Source of the DNA: JBCCSZ01 sp039821145
GTDB lineage: Bacteria > Bacteroidota > Bacteroidia > Chitinophagales > Saprospiraceae
Reading direction: 5' to 3'
Assembly: GCA_039821145.1 (NCBI GenBank)
Contig: JBCBOS010000031.1
Span: 40,097-104,096 of the forward strand
Length of the DNA stretch: 64,000 nt
Position numbers and translations under genes: made by a program. The notes beneath the pieces were generated by a model. That model was not told the DNA's origin. It saw nothing but the letters and a program-made list of their open reading frames with translations, and searched no databases. The first letter of the stretch is position 1, and the number at the start of each line of letters is the position of its first letter. Shown here piece by piece: positions 55,118 through 64,000 of the stretch.

Positions 55118-56707
55118 TTATCCTTTGACCGACATTTCGTCCGATGACAGATGCTGGGCCTTCGAGACGGTCAAGCGGGAGACCAAAATGATGCTGACCA
55201 GCCCTGCCAACATGGCCAAGGTCCGGAATGGAAAGAGGACAACACCATCTTCTATCATTGGATAAGGCAGCAAGATTGGAATGCCCAAAATGGCATCTCC
55301 TCCGCCAAATCGCAAGACAGAAGCGACCGCAAAGCCTGCCAAGGCCCCCCAGCGATTGGCCTTGGGATCGAAAAGGGCACACACCAAGGCGGGAAACAGC
55401 AAGCAATAGACAAAGTCGCTGCACAAGTACCACAGTTCGTAGACACTCTTGATTTGCAGTGCCAGCAAGGTCGCTGCAATCCCAATGATCCAAATGCACT
55501 TTTGTATGACCCGGCCCAGCTCGTCGGAAGAAATGTTGGGGCGAAGCAGGGGTTTGTAGACATTCCAGCTGGCCAGGGAAGAAGCCGACAAAATGGAAGA
55601 ATCCACCGACGACATGACTGCCGCTGCTACGGCCCCCAAGCCAATGGTGGCCACCCAGGGATTGGTCAAGTAGCGGACGACATAGGGCAAGGTAGAAGCA
55701 GAGTCGGGCGGGCTGGGCAAGCCCATGGCCGTCCAATCTGTGACCCCTCCGATCATGCCGATGAGTACGGCCGGAATGGCGGCGAGTAGACAGACAAATC
55801 CTGCCACGATGGACAGCCAGACCGCCGTTTTCGCATTTTTGGCCGACAACACCCGCTGAAAATACACCTGCCAAGCAATCCCTCCGAAGATCAACAACAG
55901 CGAATTGTCCCACCAATTCCAGTAATAATTGCCCAAAGCGGCCTTGGTGGGCCAAAAAGACGCCAAATCGCCGTGTTGCGCCTGATAGAGTTCCCATACT
56001 TTTTCCATCCCTCCCAAATTGCCCATGGCCGATGGCAGCACGATCAACAGCCCCAGCATCAGCAAAATCATCTGCACCACATCGGTCAGCGCCACCGCCC
56101 ATAGACCTCCGACTGCGGTGTAAGCAATGGCAATGACGGCGGACAAGAGAATGGCAGGTGTCGTATCCAGGCCCAGCACGGTTCCAAAGGTGGTTCCCAA
56201 AGCGGTAAGGATGGCGGCGGTCCAAAACAATTCTCCCGCCAGGGCAGGCAGGAAAAACAAAGCGGTGGTTCGTTTGCCAAATCGCTCCTGCAAGGGGTCG
56301 AGCATGGTGTGGTAGGAACGCGCTCTCATTTTTCCCGCAAAAAACAACCCGCCGATGATCAGACTCATGGCATAGCCCCAGGGGGCCTGTACCCACATCA
56401 GCCCAAAGGAGGCGGTATATTCTGCCGTTCCGTTGATGTAGCCACCCCCAACCCAGGTGGCGCTCATGGTAAAAACGGCCACAAAAAGCGGGATGGATCG
56501 GCCGGCCAGCATCATGTCTTCGCTCTTGCCGTCGTTGCGCTGTCCTGCAATCCAAGCCCCCAACAAAAAGATGATGCCATAGAAGAGGAGCATGGCAAAA
56601 AAGCCCGGCCAAAAGACGTTGGCACCTGCCCAGTATAAATAGGCCCCACCGATGATCAAGGCGGCAAAAGCCATCAAGCTGGGCCAAAGCCCTTTGCGTA
56701 TCTTCAT
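55118..56707 (-). CDS. High-affinity choline:sodium symporter (CHT1-like, SSS family)
   Basis: A 529-residue membrane protein with about 13 helices. It carries the CHT1/SLC5A7 hallmarks: WVGGGYINGTAE (85-96), a QVYFQRVLSAK segment, the SSVDSSILSASS stretch in mid-protein and ELWYLCSDFVYCLLFP. These point to choline as the substrate. The frame opens at 56800, but ATG 56707 begins the first hydrophobic helix. It is divergent from phosphatidylcholine synthase, sharing a ~107-base regulatory region, so choline import and its use are likely co-regulated. Confidence 0.8.
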   Translation of the reverse strand: MKIRKGLWPSLMAFAALIIGGAYLYWAGANVFWPGFFAMLLFYGIIFLLGAWIAGQRNDGKSEDMMLAGRSIPLFVAVFTMSATWVGGGYINGTAEYTASFGLMWVQAPWGYAMSLIIGGLFFAGKMRARSYHTMLDPLQERFGKRTTALFFLPALAGELFWTAAILTALGTTFGTVLGLDTTPAILLSAVIAIAYTAVGGLWAVALTDVVQMILLMLGLLIVLPSAMGNLGGMEKVWELYQAQHGDLASFWPTKAALGNYYWNWWDNSLLLIFGGIAWQVYFQRVLSAKNAKTAVWLSIVAGFVCLLAAIPAVLIGMIGGVTDWTAMGLPSPPDSASTLPYVVRYLTNPWVATIGLGAVAAAVMSSVDSSILSASSLASWNVYKPLLRPNISSDELGRVIQKCIWIIGIAATLLALQIKSVYELWYLCSDFVYCLLFPALVCALFDPKANRWGALAGFAVASVLRFGGGDAILGIPILLPYPMIEDGVVLFPFRTLAMLAGLVSIILVSRLTVSKAQHLSSDEMSVKG

Positions 56708-56748
56708 CTGTTTTGTACTAAAAGTGTTTAATCCCCACAAAATATCCA

Positions 56749-56756
56749 TATTTTTG
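56749..56756 (+). promoter_or_regulatory. Candidate pcs -7 box (TATTTTTG)
   Basis: A TAnnTTTG match with a TTTA at 56727-56730 18 bases upstream. It faces the phosphatidylcholine synthase gene. The opposing choline transporter promoter should lie in the same short region. Confidence 0.4.
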
Positions 56757-56814
56757 GACTTCAGCAGCCAATCACGCTGGACGGATGGATCACTGCTCAC
56801 ACCAAATCAACGAG

Positions 56815-57522
56815 ATGCAAAAAGCCCCTACCCTACTGGAAAAATCACTGGCTTGGAGTGTACATATGTTTACTTCCTCTGGCCTGCTCTGTGGTTTCAT
56901 GGCCATATTGGCCATCAATCGCTCCGATTGGGCGGAGGCCATGTGGTGGCTGCTGGCCAGTTTGGTGATCGATGGCATTGACGGCACCTTTGCCCGCCTG
57001 TTCCGGGTGCAAGAGGTTCTTCCCTACATGAATGGCAAAACCATTGACTATGTGATCGACTTTGCGACCTACGCCATCATCCCCGCCTACTTTTTTTACC
57101 AGGCCCAATTGGTGCCCGACGATTGGCGATTGCCCTGTACTTTTGCCATTTTGTTGTCTTCCGCCCTCTACTACGGCAAAGAGGGAATGGTCTCCGATGA
57201 CATGTACTTTGTGGGCTTTCCCGTGATGTGGAACATGGTGGTGTTTTACCAAGTCTTTGTGGTGCAGATCCCTCCCATGGGACATGTAGCCGCCGTCTTC
57301 TTTTTTGCAGCTCTCCACTTCATTCCCATCAAGTTTGTGTACCCAAGTCAGGCCTCCCGCTATCGGGCCTTCACCCTCGGGCTGACCATCGTATTTTTGC
57401 TGACCCTCCCCCTGATCCTCTATTTGTATCCCAAAAGAAGTCCTTGGTTGACAGGCTTGGCCCTCTTCAACGGTGCTGCCTACGGACTGCTGGCGGTGTA
57501 CAACACCTACATCGAGAAATGA
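56815..57522 (+). CDS. pcs: Phosphatidylcholine synthase
   Basis: A 235-residue membrane protein with about six helices. The CDP-alcohol phosphotransferase motif is present in the Pcs-specific long form: Asp56-Gly57, Ala60-Arg61, twelve residues, Gly74, Asp78 and Asp82. This spacing (rather than eight residues) distinguishes Pcs from other members. It condenses choline with CDP-diacylglycerol to phosphatidylcholine in the inner membrane. An alternative ATG at 56785 adds 10 residues. It is divergent from the choline symporter. Confidence 0.85.
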   Translation: MQKAPTLLEKSLAWSVHMFTSSGLLCGFMAILAINRSDWAEAMWWLLASLVIDGIDGTFARLFRVQEVLPYMNGKTIDYVIDFATYAIIPAYFFYQAQLVPDDWRLPCTFAILLSSALYYGKEGMVSDDMYFVGFPVMWNMVVFYQVFVVQIPPMGHVAAVFFFAALHFIPIKFVYPSQASRYRAFTLGLTIVFLLTLPLILYLYPKRSPWLTGLALFNGAAYGLLAVYNTYIEK

Positions 57523-57638
57523 GTGCCTTCGCAAGATTGTGTTGGCAATAAACAGAGGGGCTGCCCCATTTTCTGAATCGATCTTTCTTCCCTTTGGGCA
57601 AAAGTGTGTACTTTTCAGCAAACATACTTTGGAAATCG

Positions 57639-59738
57639 ATGAGTCAAGTCCGGGAGCTACCCTTTGTTCGCCTACTGATCCCCTTCCTTGTGGGCATTGG
57701 CATCGCCTGGTCTCATCCGTTTTCTTTTCCCGCCCTCGATGTTCTGCTCTGGCTGAGTCTTTCACTGGCCATCTACGCTCGCTGGAAGCCCGTCCCCTTC
57801 GGCATGCGGTGGTGGCCTGGTTTGTTGTACAGCTTATTTTTTGGTGTATTGGGACATCAAATGTGCCTGAAAAACAATGAGTTAGCCCATTCTGATCATT
57901 TTCACCACCACATGACCAAGGACAATGGATGGATCGGTGCCGTCAGTCAACTGCCAGAAGAAGGGAAAAGAATTCGACTGACAATGGAGGTGGATCAGCT
58001 GTTGGATGGAGGCAAAAAGAGCATCATTTCCTGCCGTGGCCAGCTATTGGTTCACTTGCCAGTCGATTCATCCAGTCGGCGTCTGCAGCTTGGGGATCGC
58101 CTACTGGTCCGAGGCAAGGCCCAGGCCATTGCAGCAGTCAACAATCCAAATGCCTTTGACTACAGGAAATATCTGGCTTTGCGCAATGTCCACCATCAAC
58201 TATTTGTCGATTCCAGCGCGTGGCAATTGTTGGGTGGAGGCAAGGAATGGTCTGTGTTTGGGATGGCCTTGCAATTTCGACAAGAACTTCTCGACATCCT
58301 GCAAAAGCATCTCACAACACCCAATGAATATGCCGTTGGGGCTGCTCTTTTGTTGGGGTACAAACAGGCACTGGGGGCAGACATCCGGCAGGCCTACAGT
58401 GGCACGGGGGCCATGCATGTGTTGGCAGTATCTGGTCTGCATGTCGGTCTGATTTACCTGCTGCTTCATTTTGTTTTGCAGCGGTGGCATGTTCACAAAA
58501 AGCGGTGGATACTCATTAAGGTACTCCTCCTGTTGGCTGGGGTGTGGGGCTTTGCATTGCTGACGGGGGCATCTGCATCGGTCATGCGCGCTGCTACCAT
58601 GATTAGTTTTGTGATTGTGGGCAAGCAGTTTTGGCGACACACCAACATTTACAATACCCTGGCCACATCGGCCTTTTGCCTGTTGTATGTCAACCCCTAT
58701 TTGCTGCTGGATGTGGGATTTCAGTTGTCCTACTTGGCGGTCATTGGCATTGTATATTTTCAAGGACGCATCCATCGGCTTTGGTCAATTGAAAACAGAT
58801 GGGGAGATGCCATTTGGAAATTACTGAGTGTCTCCCTTGCGGCGCAGTTGACCACGTTCCCGATCAGTTTGTATTACTTTCATCAGTTTCCGCTCTTCTT
58901 TTGGCTCTCTGGTTTGGTGGTCGTTCCGGCAGCGGTGGGCATTTTGGCGGTGGGCATTGCCTTGTTTTTGTGCAGCCAGTTGGTTCCCATTTTGGCGGTG
59001 GCCATCGGCAAGTTGTTGTATGGCATGATTTGGCTGACCAATGCCTGCATTTTTCTCATCCAGCAAATCCCGGGCGGGCGCATTTCCGATCTCTGGATCG
59101 ATGGCCTGCCACTCGTCCTTTGTTATGTGGTCATCATTTTGTTTGCCATTGGTATGGAACGAAGGAACAGCCGTTGGCATCTGGCGTCTTTGGCTACTCT
59201 GCTGGTCATTTCTGCTTGCCAATTCAGCAAACGGATGGGCCAGCACCAACAAAATGGTGTGCTCGTGTATGCGGTAGGCAAAAATGGTCTGGTTGATTTT
59301 TACGACGGCAGAACGGTGTATACTTGGCAAAGTGCGGGCTTGTCTGAACGGCAGCAAGAATTTGCGGCAGCCAATCATCGCATGGCACGTGGGCTTACCC
59401 GTCGCAGCTCCATCTCCTTGGGTGGGACAACGAATTGGGCCCAATTGGCAGTGCATCAAAACGCCATTCACTTTGGTGGAACAAACTGGTTGATCTTGGA
59501 ACAGCCGCTCCGATGTCCGCAAAACCGTTTTCCCCCATTGAAAGCTTTGTATTTGCGCAACAAGGCCCGAATGAATTTGGCTGAGCTATCGGACTGTTTG
59601 ACCTTTGACTACTTGATCGTCGACAGTTCTGTTGGTTTTCGCCAGCGAAAAAAATGGAAAGAGTACTGTTTTCAAAACGGCATCCAATTCAAGGACGTCA
59701 GCCAAAGCGGTGCCCTATACATTCCACTCAACAATTGA
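57639..59738 (+). CDS. comEC: ComEC/Rec2-family DNA uptake channel protein
   Basis: A ~699-residue membrane protein. The N-terminal DUF4131-like part (helices ~10-65 plus a soluble OB-like domain) is followed by the Competence domain with GAMHVLAVSGLHVGLIYLL (~264-282) and LTGASASVMRA (~307-317). The C-terminal soluble part is short and lacks a full metallo-hydrolase domain, a common Bacteroidota form. It carries single-stranded DNA across the inner membrane during transformation. The frame opens at 57594, but ATG 57639 starts the usual N-terminus. The ComEA-like gene follows after three bases. Confidence 0.85.
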   Translation: MSQVRELPFVRLLIPFLVGIGIAWSHPFSFPALDVLLWLSLSLAIYARWKPVPFGMRWWPGLLYSLFFGVLGHQMCLKNNELAHSDHFHHHMTKDNGWIGAVSQLPEEGKRIRLTMEVDQLLDGGKKSIISCRGQLLVHLPVDSSSRRLQLGDRLLVRGKAQAIAAVNNPNAFDYRKYLALRNVHHQLFVDSSAWQLLGGGKEWSVFGMALQFRQELLDILQKHLTTPNEYAVGAALLLGYKQALGADIRQAYSGTGAMHVLAVSGLHVGLIYLLLHFVLQRWHVHKKRWILIKVLLLLAGVWGFALLTGASASVMRAATMISFVIVGKQFWRHTNIYNTLATSAFCLLYVNPYLLLDVGFQLSYLAVIGIVYFQGRIHRLWSIENRWGDAIWKLLSVSLAAQLTTFPISLYYFHQFPLFFWLSGLVVVPAAVGILAVGIALFLCSQLVPILAVAIGKLLYGMIWLTNACIFLIQQIPGGRISDLWIDGLPLVLCYVVIILFAIGMERRNSRWHLASLATLLVISACQFSKRMGQHQQNGVLVYAVGKNGLVDFYDGRTVYTWQSAGLSERQQEFAAANHRMARGLTRRSSISLGGTTNWAQLAVHQNAIHFGGTNWLILEQPLRCPQNRFPPLKALYLRNKARMNLAELSDCLTFDYLIVDSSVGFRQRKKWKEYCFQNGIQFKDVSQSGALYIPLNN

Positions 59739-59741
59739 GAC

Positions 59742-60926
59742 ATGGCATCAGAATTTTTCAAAGACGGACTGCATTTCAGCAAAAGTGAACGAAACGGAAT
59801 TTTCGTACTGATCACCCTTTGCCTGTTGGGATTTTATGGCCCCAATCTGTATCATCGACTGTTTCCAAAACCCGCTCAACACTTTGACGATTTTCACCAA
59901 GAATGGGCGGCACTAGAGCCTGAGAAAAAGGTCGATCAGAAATTCAATGGCAAATCGAAAAAACGAAGAGCCCCATCATTGGAAGCAACATTTTCAGCAG
60001 AGATGTTACAACCCTTTGACCCCAATGCCATTTCGAAAGAAAAGCTATTGGCCATGCAACTGCCGAAGCGGTGGGTTGGCAATTTGGTGAAATACAGATC
60101 AAAAGGTGGGCGCTTTCGCAAGGCAGAAGACCTTCGGAAAATTTACGGAATGACCGACCAACTTTTTGAACAGCTCAAAGATTTCCTGCGCTTTCCCAAT
60201 TCTTCCAAGGATGCGTACAAGCTTGCCAAAAAATCTACTGTCCAAGAGTCGAAACCAGACAGCCTTTTTGCCTTCGACCCCAACACGGCAAGCGAGGCCA
60301 ATTTGCAACGCCTGGGCCTTCCCCAAAGAGTGGTTCAAAACATCGTTCGATACAGAGAAAAGGGAGGAAAATTTCGCAGAAAAGAGCAATTGAAAAAAAT
60401 CTATGGCTTGTCCCCTGCAGACTTTGAACGGCTTGCCCCTTTCATTCATCTCCCAGAACCAACAGAAAAACAAGCACCCAATCTTGCCATTCCTTCTCCT
60501 CGACCATCTGTGGTAATCGACATCAACCGAGCAGACGAATCTACTTGGCAACAGCTTCGCGGAATCGGTCCGGCCTATGCCCGCCGCATTGTCAACTTCA
60601 GGGAAAAGCTGGGTGGATTCCACTCCGTTGAGCAAGTCGGTGAGACGTATTATTTGCCCGATAGCACCTTTCAAAACATTCAGCCCCAGCTCAGGGTTTC
60701 ACCCATTTTCCGAAAATTGGCAGTCAACCAATCGACCAAAAAAGACTTGTACTCTCATCCTTATCTAGACGGGAAAGAAGCCCAGCTCATCGTCAATTAT
60801 CGAACACAACACGGTCCGTACAAAGATGTCAATGACCTCAAAAAAATTGGTGTCATTCGCAAAGCAACCTGGCAAAAAATTCTGCCATACATCAGTTTTG
60901 AACCATCGGACAGCACATCCAATTGA
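59742..60926 (+). CDS. ComEA-like protein with multiple helix-hairpin-helix units
   Basis: A 394-residue protein. One membrane helix (~18-36) anchors it. Four HhH-type units follow: FDPNAISKEKLLAMQLPKRW (~90), FDPNTASEANLQRLGLPQRV (~178), INRADESTWQQLRGIGPAYA (~262) and a last degenerate one near DGKEAQLIVNYRTQHG (~342). A typical ComEA has one pair, so this version is larger. It likely binds incoming double-stranded DNA and hands it to ComEC, encoded three bases upstream. A link to DNA uptake is well supported by the pairing. Confidence 0.8.
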   Translation: MASEFFKDGLHFSKSERNGIFVLITLCLLGFYGPNLYHRLFPKPAQHFDDFHQEWAALEPEKKVDQKFNGKSKKRRAPSLEATFSAEMLQPFDPNAISKEKLLAMQLPKRWVGNLVKYRSKGGRFRKAEDLRKIYGMTDQLFEQLKDFLRFPNSSKDAYKLAKKSTVQESKPDSLFAFDPNTASEANLQRLGLPQRVVQNIVRYREKGGKFRRKEQLKKIYGLSPADFERLAPFIHLPEPTEKQAPNLAIPSPRPSVVIDINRADESTWQQLRGIGPAYARRIVNFREKLGGFHSVEQVGETYYLPDSTFQNIQPQLRVSPIFRKLAVNQSTKKDLYSHPYLDGKEAQLIVNYRTQHGPYKDVNDLKKIGVIRKATWQKILPYISFEPSDSTSN

Positions 60927-61236
60927 GGGATTCACATAAAAAAAAGCAGCAAGTGTAACAGACCAAAATACACCATTCTACGCATTGACATCGACCACTA
61001 CATGAAGCTAGGAACAGAAAAATACCCTTTTCCGGGTATCCCAATTTCGCCCACATCTGACAAATCGCCAAGCGTAAGTCACCCTCTGCAAGCTACTTAC
61101 GCAGTACAAAAAAACGCCCTGTACCAAGACGTTGAATCAAAGTTGGTTATTGGCTAATTTTGTAGTACGAATCATACAACTCCCCCCGCTCGCATCCCTC
61201 CTGCGAAAATCCAAAACTTACAAATCTCGACACACA
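60927..61236. other. Intergenic region with two hairpins and a promoter
   Basis: About 310 bases. An ATACCC/GGGTAT hairpin lies at ~61022-61039, and an 8-bp inverted repeat GCGTAAGT/ACTTACGC (61072-61079 with 61095-61102) follows. Neither has a T-run. A promoter-like pair sits at 61132-61162. No gene is seen. Confidence 0.45.
61132..61162 (+). promoter_or_regulatory. Candidate promoter (TTG-N20-TAATTTTG)
   Basis: TTG at 61132-61134 and TAATTTTG at 61155-61162 face the large repeat protein, giving a leader of ~70 bases. Confidence 0.5.
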
Positions 61237-64000
61237 ATGAACATTGAAAATTCTATTGGAATTTTCAGGCGCTCTCGGCGCTTATCACACTGGATCATCT
61301 GCCTGCTGATCTGTTTATTCATCGTTCATTGTGGCCTTGCCCAAACGACCATCGAATGGGATCGAACATTTGGTGGAGATCAATTTGAAGAACTGACCAA
61401 AGCCATTCAAACTTCGGACGGTGGCTATCTACTTGGAGGCTCCTCTTCCTCTGGTATGAGTGGCGATGTCAGCCAAGCCAGCCGAGGAGGTGCCGACTAC
61501 TGGGTCGTGCGCACCGATGCCAATGGCAACAAGTTGTGGGATGCCCGATATGGGGGCAACAATGGCGAGATTCTTCAATACGTAGAAGAAACTTCTGACG
61601 GAGGATTCATCCTCGGTGGCTGGTCTTCTTCCGACGCAGTGGGCGACAAAACGGAAGCCAACAACGGTCCTTTTTGGACCACAGATTTCTGGATTGTCAA
61701 GATAGATGCCAATGGCAATCAGCAGTGGGACAAGTCCTTTGGTGGCGATCAAAACGAACAGCTTTGGGAAGTTCACCAGACGGCAGACGGCGGTTATATC
61801 ATGGGGGGATGGTCTACTTCTGGCATCAATGGCGACAAGACGGAGGCCAGCCGGGGAGGCTTTGATTACTGGTTGGTCAAAACAGATGCCAGTGGCAACA
61901 AAGTATGGGACAAAACATATGGTGGCATCGGAACCGACATGTTGCTCACCCTGCAGCCAACCACTGACGGTGGATACATCTTGGGAGGCCTCTCCGGCTC
62001 TGGCGTTTCCACTGACAAATCACAACCTGTGGTTGGTTCTCTCGATTTTTGGTTGGTCAAAACCAATGCAACGGGTGTCATTCAATGGGACAGAACCTAC
62101 GGCGGTTTGGGCAACGATCAACTCAGGAGTTTGCAACAAACTTCAGATGGCGGCTACATTCTCGGAGGTTTTTCCGACTCGGACAACAACGGCGACAAAA
62201 CGGGTGTCAACCGAGGAAGCTTGGATTTTTGGATCATCAAAACCAATGCCTCCGGTTTCAAAGAATGGGACAGCACCTTTGGTGGTTCTGCAGCAGAAGA
62301 CCTCAATTCCATCTATCAAACAGACAAGGGAATTTACATCGCAGCTGGCTATTCTCAATCTCCACTCGGCGGTGACAAAACGGCTCCCCTCAAAGGAAGT
62401 TTGGACTACTGGACCGTCTACATCGATGCCAATGGCAATCAGTTGTACGACCAGGGATTTGGCGGCAGTGGCAACAATGTCTGTTACGACTTCATCCGCA
62501 CCAACGACAATGGCTACTTGCTGGCGGGTCATTCTGATTCCAATGCTTCCGGGGACAAAACGCAAAACAACAACGGAGCCAATGACCAATGGATTGTCAA
62601 GCTGAGTTGTGACCCACAAATCGACCTTCCACAGGATACATCCATTTGTGCTGGCACACCTTTACAGCTCAATCTATCCATCTTCAGTCGGATGCCTTGT
62701 GCATATCTATGGGAAGATGGCAGTACGATGGCTTCTCGCTCACTCAGTCCATTGGATACCAGCATGTACAAAGTCACCGTGACAGACATTCACGGCTGCA
62801 CAAGTACAGACAGCATTCAGGTCAACATCATTCCTTCTCCTTCTCTCGATTTGGGAATGGACACCAGCATTTGCGATGGCCAAAGCTTGGTCTTGGATGC
62901 GGGCATTGCCAGTTCGTACGATTGGTCGACGGGGGCAACAAGTCAGAGCATTTCGGTCAGTACTCCGGGCAGTTATGCGGTCACCATTACGGATGCAAAT
63001 AGTTGCCAAGTCAGTGACACCCTTCAGGTCCTTGTACACGGCATACCGACAATATCATTGGGCAGTGACAGGGGCTTTTGTTTGGGAGATTCTCTTTTGT
63101 TGGATGCGGGGACGGCAAGCAGTTATGATTGGTCAACGGGAGAAAATTCGCAGACCATTTTTGTCAATGTTTCGGGTAATTATACCGTCACCATCACGGA
63201 TGCAAATGGTTGTCAAAATTCGGATGATGTCAATATTACGGTTAATGATCTGCCGGTTATAGAGCTGGGGAATGATACTGTTCTTTGTCCAGGAAACGCT
63301 ATTACCCTAGATGCAGGACTAGCAAGTAGCTATGACTGGTCTACAGGAGATAACTCACAGACCATTTCTGTCAATGCTTCCGGTAATTATTCGGTTACCA
63401 TCACAGATGCAAATGGCTGTCAAAACTCGGATGACATCAACATTACGGTCAACAATCTGCCAATCGTTGAACTGGGGAATGATACTGTTCTTTGTCAAGG
63501 AAATTCTGTTACTCTCAATGCAGGATTGGCAAGCAGTTATGACTGGTCCACTGGAGATAACTCACAGACCATTGCTGTCAATGCTTCTGGCAACTATACC
63601 GTTACCATAACGGATGCGAATGGCTGCCAAAACTTGGATGACATCAACATTACGGTCAATGATCTGCCAATCATTGAACTGGGGAATGATACTGCCTTTT
63701 GTCAAGGAAATTCCATCACTCTTGATGCAGGGCTGGCAAGTAGCTATGACTGGTCGACGGGAGATAACTCACAAACCATTGCTGTCAATGCTTCTGGCAA
63801 CTATTCAGTTACCATCACAGATGCAAATGGTTGCCAAAACTCAGACGACATCAACATCACTGTTCATAATCTGCCGATCATTGAGCTGGGGAATGATACT
63901 GCTTTTTGTCAAGGGAACTCCATCGTACTAGATGCAGGAGTGGCAAGCAACTATGACTGGTCTACGGGAGACAATTCACAAACCATTTCTGTCAATACTT
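61237..64000 (+). CDS. Large propeller and Ig-like repeat surface protein (3' end outside window)
   Basis: An open frame of at least 921 codons from ATG 61237 to the window end. A signal peptide (~1-38) ends in GLAQ. Residues ~40-445 hold seven repeats of ~60 residues, each with a WDxTFGG-like start, a DGGYLLGG core and a DYWVVKTDANGN end, probably a seven-bladed propeller. A transitional Ig-like module (~465-530) leads to six tandem 69-residue Ig-like units, the last cut by the window. The missing C-terminus would be expected to carry a T9SS sorting domain, but this cannot be seen. It is probably an adhesin. Confidence 0.8.
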   Translation, partial: MNIENSIGIFRRSRRLSHWIICLLICLFIVHCGLAQTTIEWDRTFGGDQFEELTKAIQTSDGGYLLGGSSSSGMSGDVSQASRGGADYWVVRTDANGNKLWDARYGGNNGEILQYVEETSDGGFILGGWSSSDAVGDKTEANNGPFWTTDFWIVKIDANGNQQWDKSFGGDQNEQLWEVHQTADGGYIMGGWSTSGINGDKTEASRGGFDYWLVKTDASGNKVWDKTYGGIGTDMLLTLQPTTDGGYILGGLSGSGVSTDKSQPVVGSLDFWLVKTNATGVIQWDRTYGGLGNDQLRSLQQTSDGGYILGGFSDSDNNGDKTGVNRGSLDFWIIKTNASGFKEWDSTFGGSAAEDLNSIYQTDKGIYIAAGYSQSPLGGDKTAPLKGSLDYWTVYIDANGNQLYDQGFGGSGNNVCYDFIRTNDNGYLLAGHSDSNASGDKTQNNNGANDQWIVKLSCDPQIDLPQDTSICAGTPLQLNLSIFSRMPCAYLWEDGSTMASRSLSPLDTSMYKVTVTDIHGCTSTDSIQVNIIPSPSLDLGMDTSICDGQSLVLDAGIASSYDWSTGATSQSISVSTPGSYAVTITDANSCQVSDTLQVLVHGIPTISLGSDRGFCLGDSLLLDAGTASSYDWSTGENSQTIFVNVSGNYTVTITDANGCQNSDDVNITVNDLPVIELGNDTVLCPGNAITLDAGLASSYDWSTGDNSQTISVNASGNYSVTITDANGCQNSDDINITVNNLPIVELGNDTVLCQGNSVTLNAGLASSYDWSTGDNSQTIAVNASGNYTVTITDANGCQNLDDINITVNDLPIIELGNDTAFCQGNSITLDAGLASSYDWSTGDNSQTIAVNASGNYSVTITDANGCQNSDDINITVHNLPIIELGNDTAFCQGNSIVLDAGVASNYDWSTGDNSQTISVNT
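62851..64000 (+). repeat. Tandem 207-bp coding repeats (six units, last truncated)
   Basis: Unit starts at 62851, 63058, 63265, 63472, 63679 and 63886 are exactly 207 bases apart. Units three to six are very similar at DNA level, unlike the more diverged 153-bp repeats at 29871, suggesting recent expansion or gene conversion. Confidence 0.9.

Noticed and set aside
54954..56687. Minus-strand frame of 577 codons overlapping the choline symporter
   Set aside because: It is in another frame of the same strand as the symporter, which has full family motifs; the alternative has none.

Overview
The window is a chromosomal segment of a Bacteroidota bacterium, most likely a marine or gliding member of the Saprospiria/Lewinella side of the phylum (the lineage is inferred). 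The evidence is a set of secreted proteins with type IX secretion (T9SS) C-terminal sorting domains, one gliding-motility-associated (CHU_C) C-terminus, several TAnnTTTG-type -7 promoter boxes, lipoproteins with short lipoboxes, and an ECF sigma factor followed by a typical Bacteroidota anti-sigma-like membrane protein. No rRNA, CRISPR array, insertion sequence or prophage was found. Three tRNA genes are present (Pro-TGG, Gln-TTG, Glu-TTC).

Layout. 0-6 kb: a GH113-like lipoprotein, an RNA end-repair pair (ATP-dependent RNA ligase overlapping an HD-Pnk end-healing enzyme) and a convergent PcfJ-like gene. 6-12.3 kb: a T9SS-secreted thioredoxin-fold protein, a DsbA-like protein, an SSS symporter and an ArsM arsenite methyltransferase. 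12.3-20 kb: a candidate structured RNA, tRNA-Pro, tRNA-Gln, a propeller/leucine-rich-repeat adhesin, a LytS/LytTR-type two-component pair and tRNA-Glu. 20-26 kb: an LpxH-like phosphoesterase, gap (carrying a histone-H1-like tail), pgk and a FemAB/GNAT-like protein. 26-35 kb: two large surface proteins, one of 2111 residues with 25 tandem 51-residue units. 35-41 kb: an ECF sigma/lipoprotein/anti-sigma group, lysA and valS. 41-47 kb: an orphan pinensin-like RiPP precursor, an outer-membrane protein with the Kdo transferase waaA, a UDP-xylose synthase with dTDP-glucose 4,6-dehydratase, and a lipoprotein-type inorganic pyrophosphatase. 47-55 kb: an arsenosugar pair (carboxymuconolactone-decarboxylase-like protein plus ArsS), sugar-nucleotide and methyltransferase genes and two more T9SS proteins. 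55-64 kb: a choline transporter divergent from phosphatidylcholine synthase, ComEC with a multi-HhH ComEA-like protein, and a large repeat protein cut by the window end.

How the genes work together. ArsM with ArsS and its partner, 36 kb apart, suggest arsenosugar synthesis. The choline symporter next to Pcs suggests phosphatidylcholine made from imported choline. ComEC/ComEA implies DNA uptake. Ligase plus HD-Pnk form a complete RNA break-repair unit. LpxH-like and WaaA serve lipopolysaccharide synthesis, and Uxs/RfbB/RmlD-like supply sugar nucleotides. Seven T9SS or T9SS-like surface proteins indicate heavy investment in adhesion and extracellular structures.

The most unusual items are the glyceraldehyde-3-phosphate dehydrogenase fused in frame to a Lys/Ala/Thr-rich histone-H1-like tail, the cysteine-free pinensin-like precursor with no modification genes beside it, and the nested-hairpin element just before tRNA-Pro.
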